Below are positions 1 through 9,254 of a stretch of DNA of 32,105 nt, piece after piece. The stretch is from Sanchytrium tribonematis. Lineage: Eukaryota > Sanchytriomycota > Sanchytriomycetes > Sanchytriales > Sanchytriaceae. Every line of letters starts with the position of its first letter. Within the stretch, counting starts at the first letter, position 1. A program made the translations under genes and the position numbers. Where the stretch lies: the NCBI GenBank assembly GCA_018985235.1, contig JADGIG010000046.1, positions 1 to 32,105 on the forward strand, given 5' to 3'. The notes beneath the pieces were generated by a model that was given only the letters and a program-made list of their open reading frames with translations, did no database searches and was not told where the DNA came from.

Positions 1-945
1 TGCTAAGTCTTGTATTTCCATTTTGAACCAAACAAATGCTTCCTTCAGTCCCATTTTCCATGACTCTTGTATTTAAAACATTGTCACTAGGCTGGTTCTC
101 TTGTAAATCGCTGTTAAAAATCTCATTCGAAGCAACATTTTCCCGATCCAATTTCCTTATTTGATTAACATGTACACGAGCACCATTGTCCAATAGTAAA
201 TTCCCATACGGTAACACTTCCTGTATTTCATATGGTCCAACATAAGGCTTGTCAATTTTAGTTTTAAGCTCTGGATTTGGAACCAATACCTTGTGTCCCA
301 TTTCCACATCCAACTTGTTTCGTTCCCTTTTTTCTTGTCCTACTGTTCGTGTCACATGATTCTCAACGGCAGCCTGGTTATTGGTGGAATTCCATCTTGA
401 CAATAGATTTGAAACTTCTCTCCCAGATTGTATGGGTCCCCACATTGCTGGTAATCCGTAAAGTAATTCAAATGGAATCTGACCATGCGCACGATGTTTC
501 GTAAAGCGCATCACTTGTAATGCTTTTGGCAATGCACCAACCCAATTTTCCTGGTCGGCCATATTGACTCTAATAAATTCCATAATAGAGTAGTTCGCTC
601 TTTCGGCTACACCATTGCCTTGCTTATATCCAGTTGCCGTAAAATGTATATCAATATCCTGATTTGCACAATATTGTTTCATCTTTGCACAATTGAAGTT
701 ACTCCCTTGATCGGTAATTATCTTTGTGGGTTTGCCATATCTACTAATCCACTCATTATTGAGCTTAGTAACTGCTTCATCAGCCTCAATTGTCAGTAAA
801 GGCACTGCCTCGCACCACTTGGAAAAGTAGTCTACAATAGTTAGGATATACTTGAATTCAAATCCATCAATATCACAAATAGGTAATGGACCAATCACAT
901 CAAGACGTAATCTAATTCTTGAGAATTCCACGTAGTTTTGCTGTT
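1..945 (-). pseudogene. Retroelement integrase catalytic core and GPY/F module
   Basis: An open minus-strand frame of about 310 codons runs off the left edge. The retroviral integrase triad is complete: Asp in TIVDYFSKW, Asp in ITDQGSNF and Glu in GNGVAERAN, with exactly 35 residues between the second Asp and the Glu. A GPY/F-type module follows (KPYVGPYEIQEVLPYGNLLL, then VHVNQIRKL), as in many Ty3/Gypsy integrases. The zinc-binding part sits in another frame just upstream, and the frame change falls near the A5 run at 944-948. It would insert element cDNA into the host genome, but this copy is cut off from its polyprotein by the frameshift. Confidence 0.9.
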
Positions 946-1491
946 TTTCTTGCTCTTCAAGCACTCCTCACATTGTGCAATAGCAGCACTACATTGCCTC
1001 TTAGTTGGTTTGTGATTTCTCTGTCTTAAATAATGATAAAGCTTTTCACTTCCACAATGGTTGACTTGCTTATGAATCTTTAAAATTCCAGAAATATTCA
1101 TGCTTCTCTCTCCCATAGTTTCATTCATTGCTAAAGACTGTTCAAAATAAGTATTCAATCGAGTGAAACTATCTGCTAGAGAATTTGCAGATCCTGAAAT
1201 ATATTGGACAATCAAGTTAAATGGCATTAACGCCATTGCCCAACGTGCAATTCGACCCTTGAGTTCATTTGTGGTGAGGTAGATTAAAGATTTGTGATCC
1301 GTTTTAACAATAGTGTCTTCCCTGCCATCAATATAATATTCAAATTTCTTGACCGCATAGACAATGCTAAACAGTTCTTTTTCTCGGATGCTCCAATTCA
1401 ATTCATGGTTTTTCAAGCACCTAGATACCACTGCAACAATGTTGTTAACTTGAGTGCCCATTTTGCCAACCAACTCCATCAAAAACAACAT
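946..1491 (-). pseudogene. Retroelement RNase H (second copy) and integrase zinc-binding region
   Basis: The frame begins inside an RNase H-like domain: NHELNWSIREKELFSIVYAV, then KFEYYIDGREDTIVKTDHKS, typical of the Ty3/Gypsy RNase H thumb-proximal segment. A tether follows, then a zinc-binding motif with two His (HKQVNH) and a C-x2-C pair (CEEC), the integrase HHCC module. The first RNase H strand is missing here. The segment repeats, in diverged form, what is already encoded at 1510-1803, so the polyprotein carries two partial RNase H copies. The frame ends at the stop near 895, after shifting relative to the integrase core. Confidence 0.85.
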
Positions 1492-1848
1492 TTATCTGCT
1501 GATCTTCGGTGAGATTCTCATTGTATGGAGATACGACAATGAATGGTGATCTGTTTTTATGATGGTATCATCACGACCATGAATGAAATATTTAAACTTG
1601 TCACAAGCAAATACACAAGAGAATAGCTCCTTTTCTCGAATTGGCCATCTAGTCTCCGCATTCTGGAACACCTTTGAACACATGCTAATGATCTCATTGT
1701 GCTGTTTTAATACTGCTCCATATCCTATGTTTGATGCATCGCACTCAATTATGAATCTTTTCTCAAAGTTTGGATGTTTCAGAAGAATGGGTGATTTTAT
1801 CATCTGCTTGATTCTTTCAAATGATTCCTGTTCTTCCTCACCCCACTA
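1492..1848 (-). pseudogene. Retroelement RNase H (first copy), preceded by in-frame TAG
   Basis: An in-frame TAG at 1846-1848 separates this part from the RT connection domain; the frame resumes directly as WGEEEQESFERIKQMIKSP. The RNase H start is clear in FIIECDASNIGYGAVLKQ, which supplies the first catalytic Asp, and in TRWPIREKELFSCVFACDKF and TIIKTDHHSLSYL. After HTM the frame is lost and a second, diverged RNase H piece begins. The segment would degrade the RNA strand during reverse transcription. It is inactive as read because of the TAG and the downstream break. Confidence 0.85.
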
Positions 1849-2462
1849 AAATTCCACATTCTTTTTCCACTTCAGAGCTGGATTTAGGCATTCAAAGTCC
1901 GTAATTGGATCCACTCTGGACATATCCGGCCCAGCATAGTTCGGACTGAATCCATCAAAATTGTTCATTTTTTTGCATATGCTTTTAAGTTGTATTTGGT
2001 CAGTAAAGCGAATATTTCTTGCAATATTTCCAAGTACCCCTCTACTGTTTCCGTACAAATAAGTATATCATCCTGATATGCCAAGACCTTGGAATTATCA
2101 AAACCCTGAAAGATGAAATCAACACCACGTGGAAAACATTTGCCACTATTTTTCAACCCAAATGGCATGTTCACATAAACAAAATGTCCCAAATGACATA
2201 CAAATCCGGTAATCATAATGCTATCTGGATGGACTGTAATCTGCCAATACCCCTTACGGAAATCAATCTTTGAAAACCAATTCTTTCCATAAAATCGACT
2301 CAAAAGATCGCGAATTTTGGGAAGTGGATAACTGTCACTTTCGATTAATTTATTTACACCTCGGTAGTTAACCACAAAGCGTTTCTCAGTTGTACCTGCC
2401 TTGTCAACTAGATGTACTGGCGCACTATACACGGATGGATCGCTTCTCTCAATCTCTTTCAA
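1846..2462 (-). pseudogene. Retroelement reverse transcriptase
   Basis: The palm and finger motifs are recognisable: SAPVHLVDKAG and RFVVNYRGVNKLI, SYPLPKIRDLL, FSKIDFRKGYWQI (first catalytic Asp), MPFGLKNSGKCF and the catalytic box AYQDDIL. YQDD replaces the more common YIDD or YVDD. After KAYAKK the frame breaks at an A7 run (minus strand; T7 at 1968-1974), and the connection region continues in another frame (NNFDGFSPNYAGPDMSRVDP) to the TAG at 1846. The region that usually joins protease to RT is missing upstream, which points to a deletion near 2460. Confidence 0.9.
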
Positions 2463-2820
2463 AATGGATTAAGAAGTCCAATCCTAATAAGATGTCGAAC
2501 TTGTCTGATGGAAATACGTAAAATGTTGCCTTAATGATTGAACCAATGACAACATCAACTTCTGCTTTCTTGTTGCATTGGATTGTAGTTCCATTCACTG
2601 CACTAAATTGCTTCTGGCAATGCCATTCCTTAATTTAGTCAGATGGCTCCAAACTGTCAAAATATGCCTTTGACATAATACTGATGAAACTGCCTCTATC
2701 TAAAAAGCCATCAACTTTGGTGTCGTTGATGTCAATTGTCATCCACATTGGTTTAGGCGTGGAATCAATAATGGCATTTGTAGTGTCTATTTTCTCAATA
2801 TTTGGACAATCCTTTTTTTG
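2463..2820 (-). pseudogene. Retroelement aspartic protease, degenerate
   Basis: The minus strand reads MWMTIDINDTKVDGFLDRGS, SFISIMSKAYFDSLEPSD, then a stop (TAA at 2635-2637), then an in-frame continuation ending SDKFDILLGLDFLIHF. This is the layout of a retropepsin: a D-[ST]-G catalytic loop, a body, and the closing ILG-x-x-FL motif. The catalytic loop here is D-R-G-S, so the hydroxyl residue after the Asp is replaced by Arg. Together with the stop this makes the protease non-functional as read. The frame is lost again just after LDFLIHF, where the RT frame starts. Confidence 0.75.
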
Positions 2821-3340
2821 TTTCAATCTAGGAACCTTACCCCAAGTCTTCTGCAATGCATTAATCTCTCGATACTCTGCAATAAATCGATTTTTCAACT
2901 CTTCCTATGTAGGATTGGCTTGTACCCAACCCAGTATTTTCAGTTGAATTTGACCAGAGAGATACATTGGAAAATACTTCAGCTTGAGTTCATTACCTTT
3001 CAAAATTACCTTTCAAAATTGTTTGAAAGGTAATGAACTCAAGGCGGAGAAAGAAATCAACTGCATCATCCTTACTCGGAACCTTTGGAGGCTGCAACGC
3101 CAGTTGTTGCTGCACTCCATCAAATTGCGGTTAACCTCCAGAATTCATATCTGCTATACCCATCAGATTGGGATGAGGCTGCTGCTGTTTATTGGACTGC
3201 ACAGGGCCCTATTTGGGTTGCATCTCATTTGCTGCCCCTTGGGAAATTCCTGTAACTCCATTTCTTCATCCTTGTTCATGTTGTACACTGTAGGATCAAA
3301 ATTGGCACACACAAGTTTTTCTGGAGCGTCAATCTCACCG
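2821..3340 (-). pseudogene. Retroelement gag-like region, rearranged
   Basis: Gag-like text is present in pieces. One frame gives PKVPSKDDAVDFFLRLEFIT (right part). A second gives FPMYLSGQIQLKILGWVQAN followed by a TAG and EELKNRFIAEYREI (left part), which resembles the W-x-x-L...F-x-x-x-F core of the retrotransposon gag family. Between the pieces lies the inverted duplication at 2983-3043, which interrupts the gag frame. A further piece nearer 3340 carries glutamine-rich text. No zinc knuckle (C-x2-C-x4-H-x4-C) is visible. The assignment rests on position upstream of protease and on the left-hand piece. Confidence 0.6.
2983..3043. repeat. 22-bp perfect inverted repeat with 17-nt spacer
   Basis: Bases 2983-3004 and 3022-3043 are exact reverse complements (22 bp), separated by 17 nt that contain an extra copy of TTACCTTTCAAAA next to the one in the left arm. 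The structure lies inside the gag region and breaks its frame. It looks like a local inverted duplication made during replication or repair rather than a terminator. Confidence 0.9.
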
Positions 3341-3342
3341 AT

Positions 3343-3606
3343 TCACTCATCCTCACTCACAACATCCAATTCCACCACTTCAAAAGCCATACTTAAGTCC
3401 ACGTCCCTCCACAAGGATAAAACTGGAGGTGGAGAATTATTTACTGAATCTGTTATATCATCCAATTCACGCTGATGCTTATGTGAATCCACATTGCCTG
3501 GCTTGTTGCCTTCTAATTGGCTTTGATAAATACCGAATGGTGTTATTAGGTCTGCCACTATTTTATCATCTTCCAGATGCAATTCAAGTCCAAATCTTTT
3601 ATTAAT
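3343..3606 (-). other. Open frame between retroelement and DUF4246 gene
   Basis: A minus-strand frame is open here and ends at a TGA at 3343-3345, after which the same frame continues into the retroelement (IGEIDAPEKLVCANFDPTVY). The encoded text is acidic and low in hydrophobics (ELHLEDDKIVADLITPFGIY). It may be the N-terminal part of the element's gag. The first ATG of the frame lies inside the neighbouring gene, so I do not call it an independent gene. I recognise no domain. Confidence 0.35.
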
Positions 3607-3607
3607 G

Positions 3608-5155
3608 TTAATGCTCACACAATGAAAATTCCCTCTCATACAATTGCTCATTTCTTTCATCCATATAATATTTTCTTTCCTCCATCAATTTCAATCTAAT
3701 TTCTTTTGCTTCCTCCAAATGTATGGGATAATCCATATATCTCATTATTTTATCAAATATCAACTCTGGTAATCCACTTATCAATGATTTGTCTTGTAAA
3801 ATCTCCTTTTTAAACCAATCCATTTGCTGTGGTCCAACTTCCTTTGTACTCGTTATTTTATGATTGGGATGCACTAAAAAGAAACACAGTATCTTCCGAT
3901 GACCATTTTTACCCTTGTCAAGTAACTCAAATGGTTCTACTTTATGCTGATACAAATTAGGAAACACGATTAATTTTCCCTCTTGGATTTCAATTTCACC
4001 AATATTTTGAGACAATGGACCTTCATTAACGAGTCCATAAATCATTTCTACACCATTATCATCATTCTGTTCATAATTAGGCTCACATACACTTTGTCGC
4101 ATGCTCAAAAATGAATTTGAAATATTTTCAACATCGTAGTAATAAATGCCAGTTGCACAAATTTGTTCTCTAGTAGTGCCTTCTATATGCCATACACCCC
4201 CATGATACACTGGATTCTCGGGTGTTAATTGGATATTTGCTAGTTTGATAATGACTTGTAAATGACTTGGCAAATTTAAAATTTGATTTTTTGATTTTGG
4301 GGCATATAATGGGATTTGGGGTTGTTCAGGGACTCTGTTGTCATAATATACATCCCATGCATCATCATAATCCTCATCATTTTCAAAATTATCACGATTT
4401 AAATGTTCTGGCTCTTCTGGATACCAATTTGAATCCACTTGAATTCTATTGGTATATTTGTGAGATAAACAATATTGGAATAATGGGATAAATTCATTGA
4501 ATATAGTAGTGATTAATTCATATAAATGGGTGTGTTTGGGGTGTAAATTGTTGATATAGGACGTGATTTCATATTTGCCATTTTTCAACTCAAATTCGCT
4601 TGGAAGCCATTGATAATGAATTTGAATGTCATCTGATGAGGAAATAGGAGATTTTAATTGACCAGAATTCATTAGTTGTAGACAATTCTCTAGAGTAAAT
4701 GGATTGGATAATTTGGATTTTTCAGATAATGGAAATAAAGAGGGATGGACGATATCAAGCACTTGTTGGTTTGAATTTGGATGCCAATCGAGTAAATGAG
4801 ATGGTACATCTTGAAATTGAGCCATGATTTGCTTGAATTCGTGGTGTAAAGAAGATTCTATGCCATCAAATAATTGAAAAGTGCCATCTACTGGACCATA
4901 TGGCAAATCAAGTGAATCTTGCAACTCATCAAAGCAATATTGAATGATTTCATTTGGCAAATCTTGTTCAATCAATTCTTGCTTCCATTTTTGAGAATAT
5001 GTTGCAAATTTAATTTGCCAATTGGGTTTATTTTTAATAATTTCTAATATTTGCATGATTTGTAATTCTTTTAAACATTTGGGTTGTAATCCATCGCCAT
5101 AATCACCAAATTCAAATGGATAGCCATTTTCCAACATTGCATAAAATGTGGACAT
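3608..5155 (-). CDS. DUF4246-family protein (2-oxoglutarate oxygenase-like)
   Basis: One uninterrupted frame of 515 codons. The text matches what I know of the DUF4246 family, common in fungi: YHGGVWHIEGTTREQICATG, IYYYDVENISNSFLSMRQ, then KLIVFPNLYQHKVEPFEL and GHRKILCFFLVHP. This resembles a double-stranded beta-helix dioxygenase: a HIE triad start (about residue 320), a distal His in the QHKVEPF segment, and the following RKILCFFLV strand. The exact substrate is unknown. The N-terminal half (about 1-250) is less conserved and charged. The start ATG is only 41 bp from the divergent methyltransferase start. The stop TAA is followed 7 nt later by AATAAA. Family assignment is from memory of conserved strings; the biochemical role is inference. 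Confidence 0.8.
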   Translation of the reverse strand: MSTFYAMLENGYPFEFGDYGDGLQPKCLKELQIMQILEIIKNKPNWQIKFATYSQKWKQELIEQDLPNEIIQYCFDELQDSLDLPYGPVDGTFQLFDGIESSLHHEFKQIMAQFQDVPSHLLDWHPNSNQQVLDIVHPSLFPLSEKSKLSNPFTLENCLQLMNSGQLKSPISSSDDIQIHYQWLPSEFELKNGKYEITSYINNLHPKHTHLYELITTIFNEFIPLFQYCLSHKYTNRIQVDSNWYPEEPEHLNRDNFENDEDYDDAWDVYYDNRVPEQPQIPLYAPKSKNQILNLPSHLQVIIKLANIQLTPENPVYHGGVWHIEGTTREQICATGIYYYDVENISNSFLSMRQSVCEPNYEQNDDNGVEMIYGLVNEGPLSQNIGEIEIQEGKLIVFPNLYQHKVEPFELLDKGKNGHRKILCFFLVHPNHKITSTKEVGPQQMDWFKKEILQDKSLISGLPELIFDKIMRYMDYPIHLEEAKEIRLKLMEERKYYMDERNEQLYEREFSLCEH

Positions 5156-5196
5156 GTTTTAAAAATAATTGAAAATTTCAAAGTTTTTCAAAACAA
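5156..5196. promoter_or_regulatory. 41-bp shared promoter gap between divergent genes
   Basis: Only 41 bp separate the two start codons, and the sequence is almost all A/T with no clear TATA or CCAAT box. Either the core promoters are extremely small or they overlap the coding ends. Confidence 0.6.
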
Positions 5197-5943
5197 ATGT
5201 CTATTCAACAAACTGCTGCTCAAGGATTTAATCACCAAGTAGATGCATATGATCGAGGTAGACCAGATTATCCAGCAGATGCCATACTCCATCTCATTCA
5301 TGAATTAAACATTACAAATGACATGAAATTGGTCGATTTGGCAGCAGGCACTGGTAAATTTACTAAAATACTATCTCAACATACAAATGCATCCATCACA
5401 GCCATAGAACCCATTGAAAATATGCGATTTAAATTTCAATCTCATTTATCCATTCCAATTCTAAATGGCACTGCAGAATCCATCCCATTACCAAATGAAT
5501 CAATCGATGTTGTATTTATAGCACAAGCATTTCACTGGTTTGATGCCAATAAAGCCCTACCAGAAATCCATCGCATTTTAAAACCAAATGGTAAATTGGC
5601 ATTAATCTGGAATAAAATGGATTTATCTTGTCATTGGCTATTTAATGTCCAAGAAATGATCAATAAACACAATCCTGGTGTATTACAATATGCCAATACG
5701 CCATGGCAATCTTATTTTGAAGCATCCATCCTATTTTCAACATTAAATTACAAAATGCTTTCTATTCAACACCCTGCTACTTTACAAACAGTCCTAGATC
5801 GTGCAACATCCATTAGTTTCATTTCTAATTTATCAAATGATGAGCAAGAGACATTGAAAGATGAAATTTCTAATTATTTGACAAAAATTGATTTTCAATT
5901 CATTCCTTATCACACAGATGTCTTTTGGTGTAGCAAGATTTAA
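5197..5943 (+). CDS. Class I SAM-dependent methyltransferase
   Basis: A complete 248-codon frame. The SAM-binding motif I is LVDLAAGTGKFT (about residues 46-57), followed by the acidic end of strand 2 (ITAIEPIENM), motif II-like GTAESIPLPNESIDVVFIAQ, the AFHWFD box, and EIHRILKPNGKLALIW. This is the Methyltransf_11 fold. The AFHWFDANKALPEIHRILKP stretch is typical of small cytosolic methyltransferases related to trans-aconitate methyltransferase-like and other uncharacterised eukaryotic enzymes. The methyl acceptor cannot be told from sequence. There is no signal peptide or membrane segment. The stop reads TTTAATAAATTC, so AATAAA begins inside the stop codon. Confidence 0.9.
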   Translation: MSIQQTAAQGFNHQVDAYDRGRPDYPADAILHLIHELNITNDMKLVDLAAGTGKFTKILSQHTNASITAIEPIENMRFKFQSHLSIPILNGTAESIPLPNESIDVVFIAQAFHWFDANKALPEIHRILKPNGKLALIWNKMDLSCHWLFNVQEMINKHNPGVLQYANTPWQSYFEASILFSTLNYKMLSIQHPATLQTVLDRATSISFISNLSNDEQETLKDEISNYLTKIDFQFIPYHTDVFWCSKI

Positions 5944-6077
5944 TAAATTCATCATAAAATATTGGATCCATTATTTAATGGGTAAATTGGGGGATTTCTC
6001 GTTTCCACGCTGCTTGGCAATTTTGCAGCACAGTGATTTTCAGGAAACTAGATCTGAAAATTTCAAATACCAGTCTG

Positions 6078-6125
6078 TGATTGGAGCCATAAATGACGCA
6101 GACCTTGGACTGTCTTTAAAAGAAG
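6078..6125 (+). promoter_or_regulatory. TGATTGG box and TATA-like element before the 6150 gene
   Basis: TGATTGG (reverse CCAAT) is at 6078-6084 and TTTAAAAGAAG at 6115-6125, 24 nt before the ATG at 6150. The same pair, in the same order and at similar spacing, precedes most secreted-protein genes further right. The rest of 5944-6149 holds only an alternative open frame that I reject. Confidence 0.5.
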
Positions 6126-6149
6126 CATTACTGCCTGGAACTTGGCATC

Positions 6150-6623
6150 ATGCTATGGATGACATTTATTTACGCAATACCTACGGTTGACATGAGTGAC
6201 TTAATAGTCACAAACCAAGAATCAATTCGTAAGTTGTTTGGGAAATTGAAAAAGTTGGGCCAGCCAATTAGCAAAATTACAACGGAAATGCTAAGTCAGA
6301 GCGTGGATCCTAATTTTGAGAATTATGAATTGATCTTATTTGATAGTGTGCCCAAAAAGATATGGACAGAATTGGAAAAACAGAGGAAAATTGGTCAGGA
6401 GAAAGAACTTATCGCATCAATCAAAAGTCCAGTTGAAACAATACCGCCAAAAGGACGATTTAGTCTAGATCCAGGGGCTTTGGAAAGATTATCTTCGTTG
6501 TCTGCTGAAGATCAGATCCAAAACGATTTTGAACCACGACAATTATTTGAAAGTAGTGCGAGTAAAGGATCAAGCAGCAAAGTGGAACCACATCCCGATG
6601 GAATATCAGAGACGATTTTCTAA
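6150..6623 (+). CDS. Small secreted protein, probable LT.EQ-family member
   Basis: A 157-codon frame. I chose this start because it yields MLWMTFIYAIP, which matches the very short signal peptides of the genes at 23850-28600 (MIWITLLFAIP, MIWITLLYAG). The mature part begins with TNQESIRKLFGKLKKLGQPI and SKITTEML, resembling KENINTVQAAYKNGDISKLT in the gene at 25667. The rest is charged and helical, then a Ser/Pro-rich low-complexity tail. No cysteine is visible in the mature protein. The gene is convergent with the ABC gene; stops are 26 bp apart. An alternative model uses an upstream frame from 5978 with a 22-nt intron at 6186-6207; I prefer the intron-free model. Function unknown. Confidence 0.6.
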   Translation: MLWMTFIYAIPTVDMSDLIVTNQESIRKLFGKLKKLGQPISKITTEMLSQSVDPNFENYELILFDSVPKKIWTELEKQRKIGQEKELIASIKSPVETIPPKGRFSLDPGALERLSSLSAEDQIQNDFEPRQLFESSASKGSSSKVEPHPDGISETIF

Positions 6624-6649
6624 ATAAGAAAGGTAATTCAATCATAAAT

Positions 6650-9254
6650 TTATTGTCGCATCAATTTAATAAACACATCTTCCAAAGTTCCTTGTGAAAT
6701 TCCAAAATTCACACTTGTTTCATTCTCTAAATAACCCAATAAATCCACCAATTTACCAGCATTGACACCCAATTCTACAATTAATGGGTTCTCATCAATA
6801 ATTTTAAAGTCTGGAATGTACTGTTTAATGATGGATTTCATTTGTTCATTCTCTTCTTTAGGAATATTAAAATTTAATCGATAAGGACAGCCATATTGAT
6901 GTTTTAATGATACCGCATCCCCAAATGCAACAAATTGACCCTTTTTCATGACAGAGATCTCATCTCCCAAAGCAGATGCTTCTTCCATCGAATGCGTTGT
7001 TAAAACAATGATTCGCCCCTTTTTAAATTTCTCTAAAAATTGCCAGACCAATCTTCTATTAAATGGGTCCATACCAGTCTAAATGAGTTTAAATTACAGT
7101 TGGTTCATCCAAAATTAGAAATTTAGGGTCTCCAATGGTAGAAATGACGACACTCAATCTCCTTTTCATTCCACCAGAGTATGATTTACTAGGAAGATGT
7201 CTGACATCCCATAATAATACCGCATTTAATCTTTCTTCTATTAATTTAGATTTCTCTGCTGCTGGCACATTTTTCAAATCACAGTACATATTTAAATGCT
7301 CTAATGCGTTCAACTCGCCATATAACAAGTCAAATTGGGGTGTGATACCACTAAATGCCTGGATATCACTGATACTTGATTTTACTGATTTTTGATGAAC
7401 CAGGGCATCTCCAGCAGATTGCTTCAGAAATCCACTTAATATTTTCAATGTCGTTGTTTTACCACCGCCATTCTGGCCTAGAAATGCCAATAATTGATTC
7501 TCTTTGAATACAAATGACAATCCTTTGACAGCCATCTTTTTGGCAGTGAATAATCCACCATATTCTTTCTTTAAATTCACCAATCTCAATTCATGATGTT
7601 CTAGATTGGTAATCGCTTGTTGTCGTTGCTTTAAAACACCTGTATCTTGACTAGATGGCTCATCTTCTAAATATTTACCAATCCATTCCTTAATGTCAGA
7701 AATAATACTTTGAGTGCCAAATTGCTTGTAATACTCTGGATCTAAAAAGAACCATGGTTTTTCTACTTTACCATTGGTATTGGTGACTATTTTATCAAAA
7801 TAAAGTGCCAAAATGAAGTAAAATAAGAAAATACCCACTAAAATGCCAAAACTATCCCCAGTACTGCCTGTATGATCCATTAAATTGGTAATGACACCCG
7901 GATAAGTGCTATTATATTGCTTGATAAATGTAGATTTATCAGCATCTGCCCAAACATATTTAGTAGGTGAAACCAAATCCCCCGTCGTTGAATTTCTAAA
8001 ATGTTGATTTAGCGTAAAGACGTCTTTAATAATCTTGTTGAGATTAAAAATAGGGATCAATTCTAATGCTTGATGGACAGACGGACTCATGACATCTGGA
8101 GAATACCAGAAATAATAAATTGGTGAATCTCCAGTTGAAACACTCATTAAAATACCTTCTACGATTTGTAATGCGCAACAAATGACCATGATGAAAATAG
8201 CAGTGAATAAAGCCAATCCAGGGCGTCTAATGCAACTGGCAATGGTCATTCCAAGAGCTGTGAAACTCATCAAATACATGAAATAACCCACAAATAAAAT
8301 GGAAGGATCTCCTTGGAAGATCTCAAAGTTGTAAATAATGCCCATAATCATGACAACAAGAGAATTGATTAAAATGATGGGTAATTGAGAAATCAACTGA
8401 GAAATGTAAAAAATGGATGGCCACACGCCAAATGCGACTAAACCAGAGATTAATCCCTTGCTCTCTTCATTTGTGATGGTAGTGATGATATTAATAAATA
8501 TTGGAATACTGGAAATCAATAAAAACAAAGGCAACAAAGATCTGACTGGATATTGTAAATCCATGGTATCCGAATTTAGAGGGATTTTAGGGAGTGGCTG
8601 CGTAGAATACTTCATTTTTAAGACTGGCTTGATACTACTAGGTGGATTATTTGTGTCTACTTTTAAATCATTGAAATTTAAAAATGCTTCTTCTAATAAA
8701 ACTTGAAATGAAACAGCTTGACCACTTGCACTATCACCAGATGTGCCCATATTGGTTTTATTTTGCCAAATCTCATAGTTGTAAATGTGTCTATCTAATT
8801 GATGAGTAAATTTGACACCTAAAGCCGTGGTATTTTGATTTTTAAAGATAAAATCATGCATTTTTGAATCTGTTGAAAATCCAACAATATCCATGTTTTT
8901 AGACAATTCAGTGACATCGGTAGACTCTAATTTGAATGCTTGACCACCATGGAGCACATTCAATTGACTCACAGTGTCCATAATCAAACTATTTAAAGGC
9001 GTAATTGGAGAATACGCAATAGAGATACATGGTGAATTACCAGGAATACATGCCATGACAGGTGCTACTGGACTGACAGTGGGGTCTAGATTACTTACCA
9101 AGGACGCATCAGAAGCAGCAGAGAGAATCCAATAACAAATTGATAAACTAATAACTGGTGTTAAAATCATTAGACAGAGCATGGTTCTCCATGATTTCAT
9201 TTGTAAGCGCGTATTCTTCTTAAGCATGACTTTTAATTGATTTCCAACAGTCAT
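6650..9254 (-). CDS. ABCA-type half transporter with one 19-nt intron
   Basis: A membrane domain is followed by one ATPase domain. The N-terminal helix (LCLMILTPVISLSICYWIL) is followed by a large luminal loop and a cluster of helices (SLLPLFLLISSIPIFINII and others), the ABC2-type layout of ABCA proteins. The ATPase has a Walker A-like FLGQNGGGKTTTLKIL near residue 595 (Gly where Ala is usual), signature YSGGMKRRLSVV near 690, Walker B FLILDEPT and H-loop IVLTTHSMEEA. The two frames join only if the 19 nt at 7079-7097 are spliced out, giving DEPTTGMDPFNRR; the product is then 861 residues. I use the ATG at 9254 (MTVGNQLKV) because further upstream lies promoter repeat sequence. The stop is CAATAAATT. 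Half-size ABCA proteins usually act as dimers moving lipids; the divergent neighbour is a candidate partner (inference). Confidence 0.9.
7079..7097 (-). other. 19-nt GT-AG intron in ABC transporter
   Basis: On the coding strand the intron is GTAATTTAAACTCATTTAG, phase 0, between ACT and ACT. Removing it converts DEPT-V-I-stop into DEPTTGMDP, the invariant Walker B and D-loop text of ABC ATPases. If retained, it gives a stop two codons in. Confidence 0.92.

Larger units (their letters stand above)
1..3340 (-). mobile_element. Degenerate Ty3/Gypsy-type retrotransposon (left end outside window)
   Basis: Reading leftwards on the minus strand, gag-like, aspartic protease, reverse transcriptase, RNase H and integrase segments follow each other in the order gag-PR-RT-RH-IN. 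This order is diagnostic of Ty3/Gypsy elements, since Copia elements carry integrase before RT. The integrase is open to the left edge, so the 3' end and its LTR are outside the window, and I see no LTR on the right. The copy is dead as read: stops at 3343, about 2908, 2635 and 1846, frameshifts near 1970 and 945, a deletion between protease and RT near 2460, and a duplicated RNase H piece. It lies immediately downstream of the gene ending at 3608. An autonomous copy elsewhere is likely but not visible here. Confidence 0.93.

Noticed and set aside
920-946. A 20-nt GTGG...TTAG intron joining RNase H/zinc finger to integrase
   Set aside because: The element is decayed at many places and a one-base slip at the A5 run also restores the frame; splice ends do not match the GTAA...TAG pattern.
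5978-6623. A two-exon gene from 5978 with a 22-nt intron at 6186-6207
   Set aside because: It gives a multiple-of-three length, but the intron ends (GTTGAC, TTAATAG) differ from the three good introns, and the ATG at 6150 gives a signal peptide matching the cluster family.
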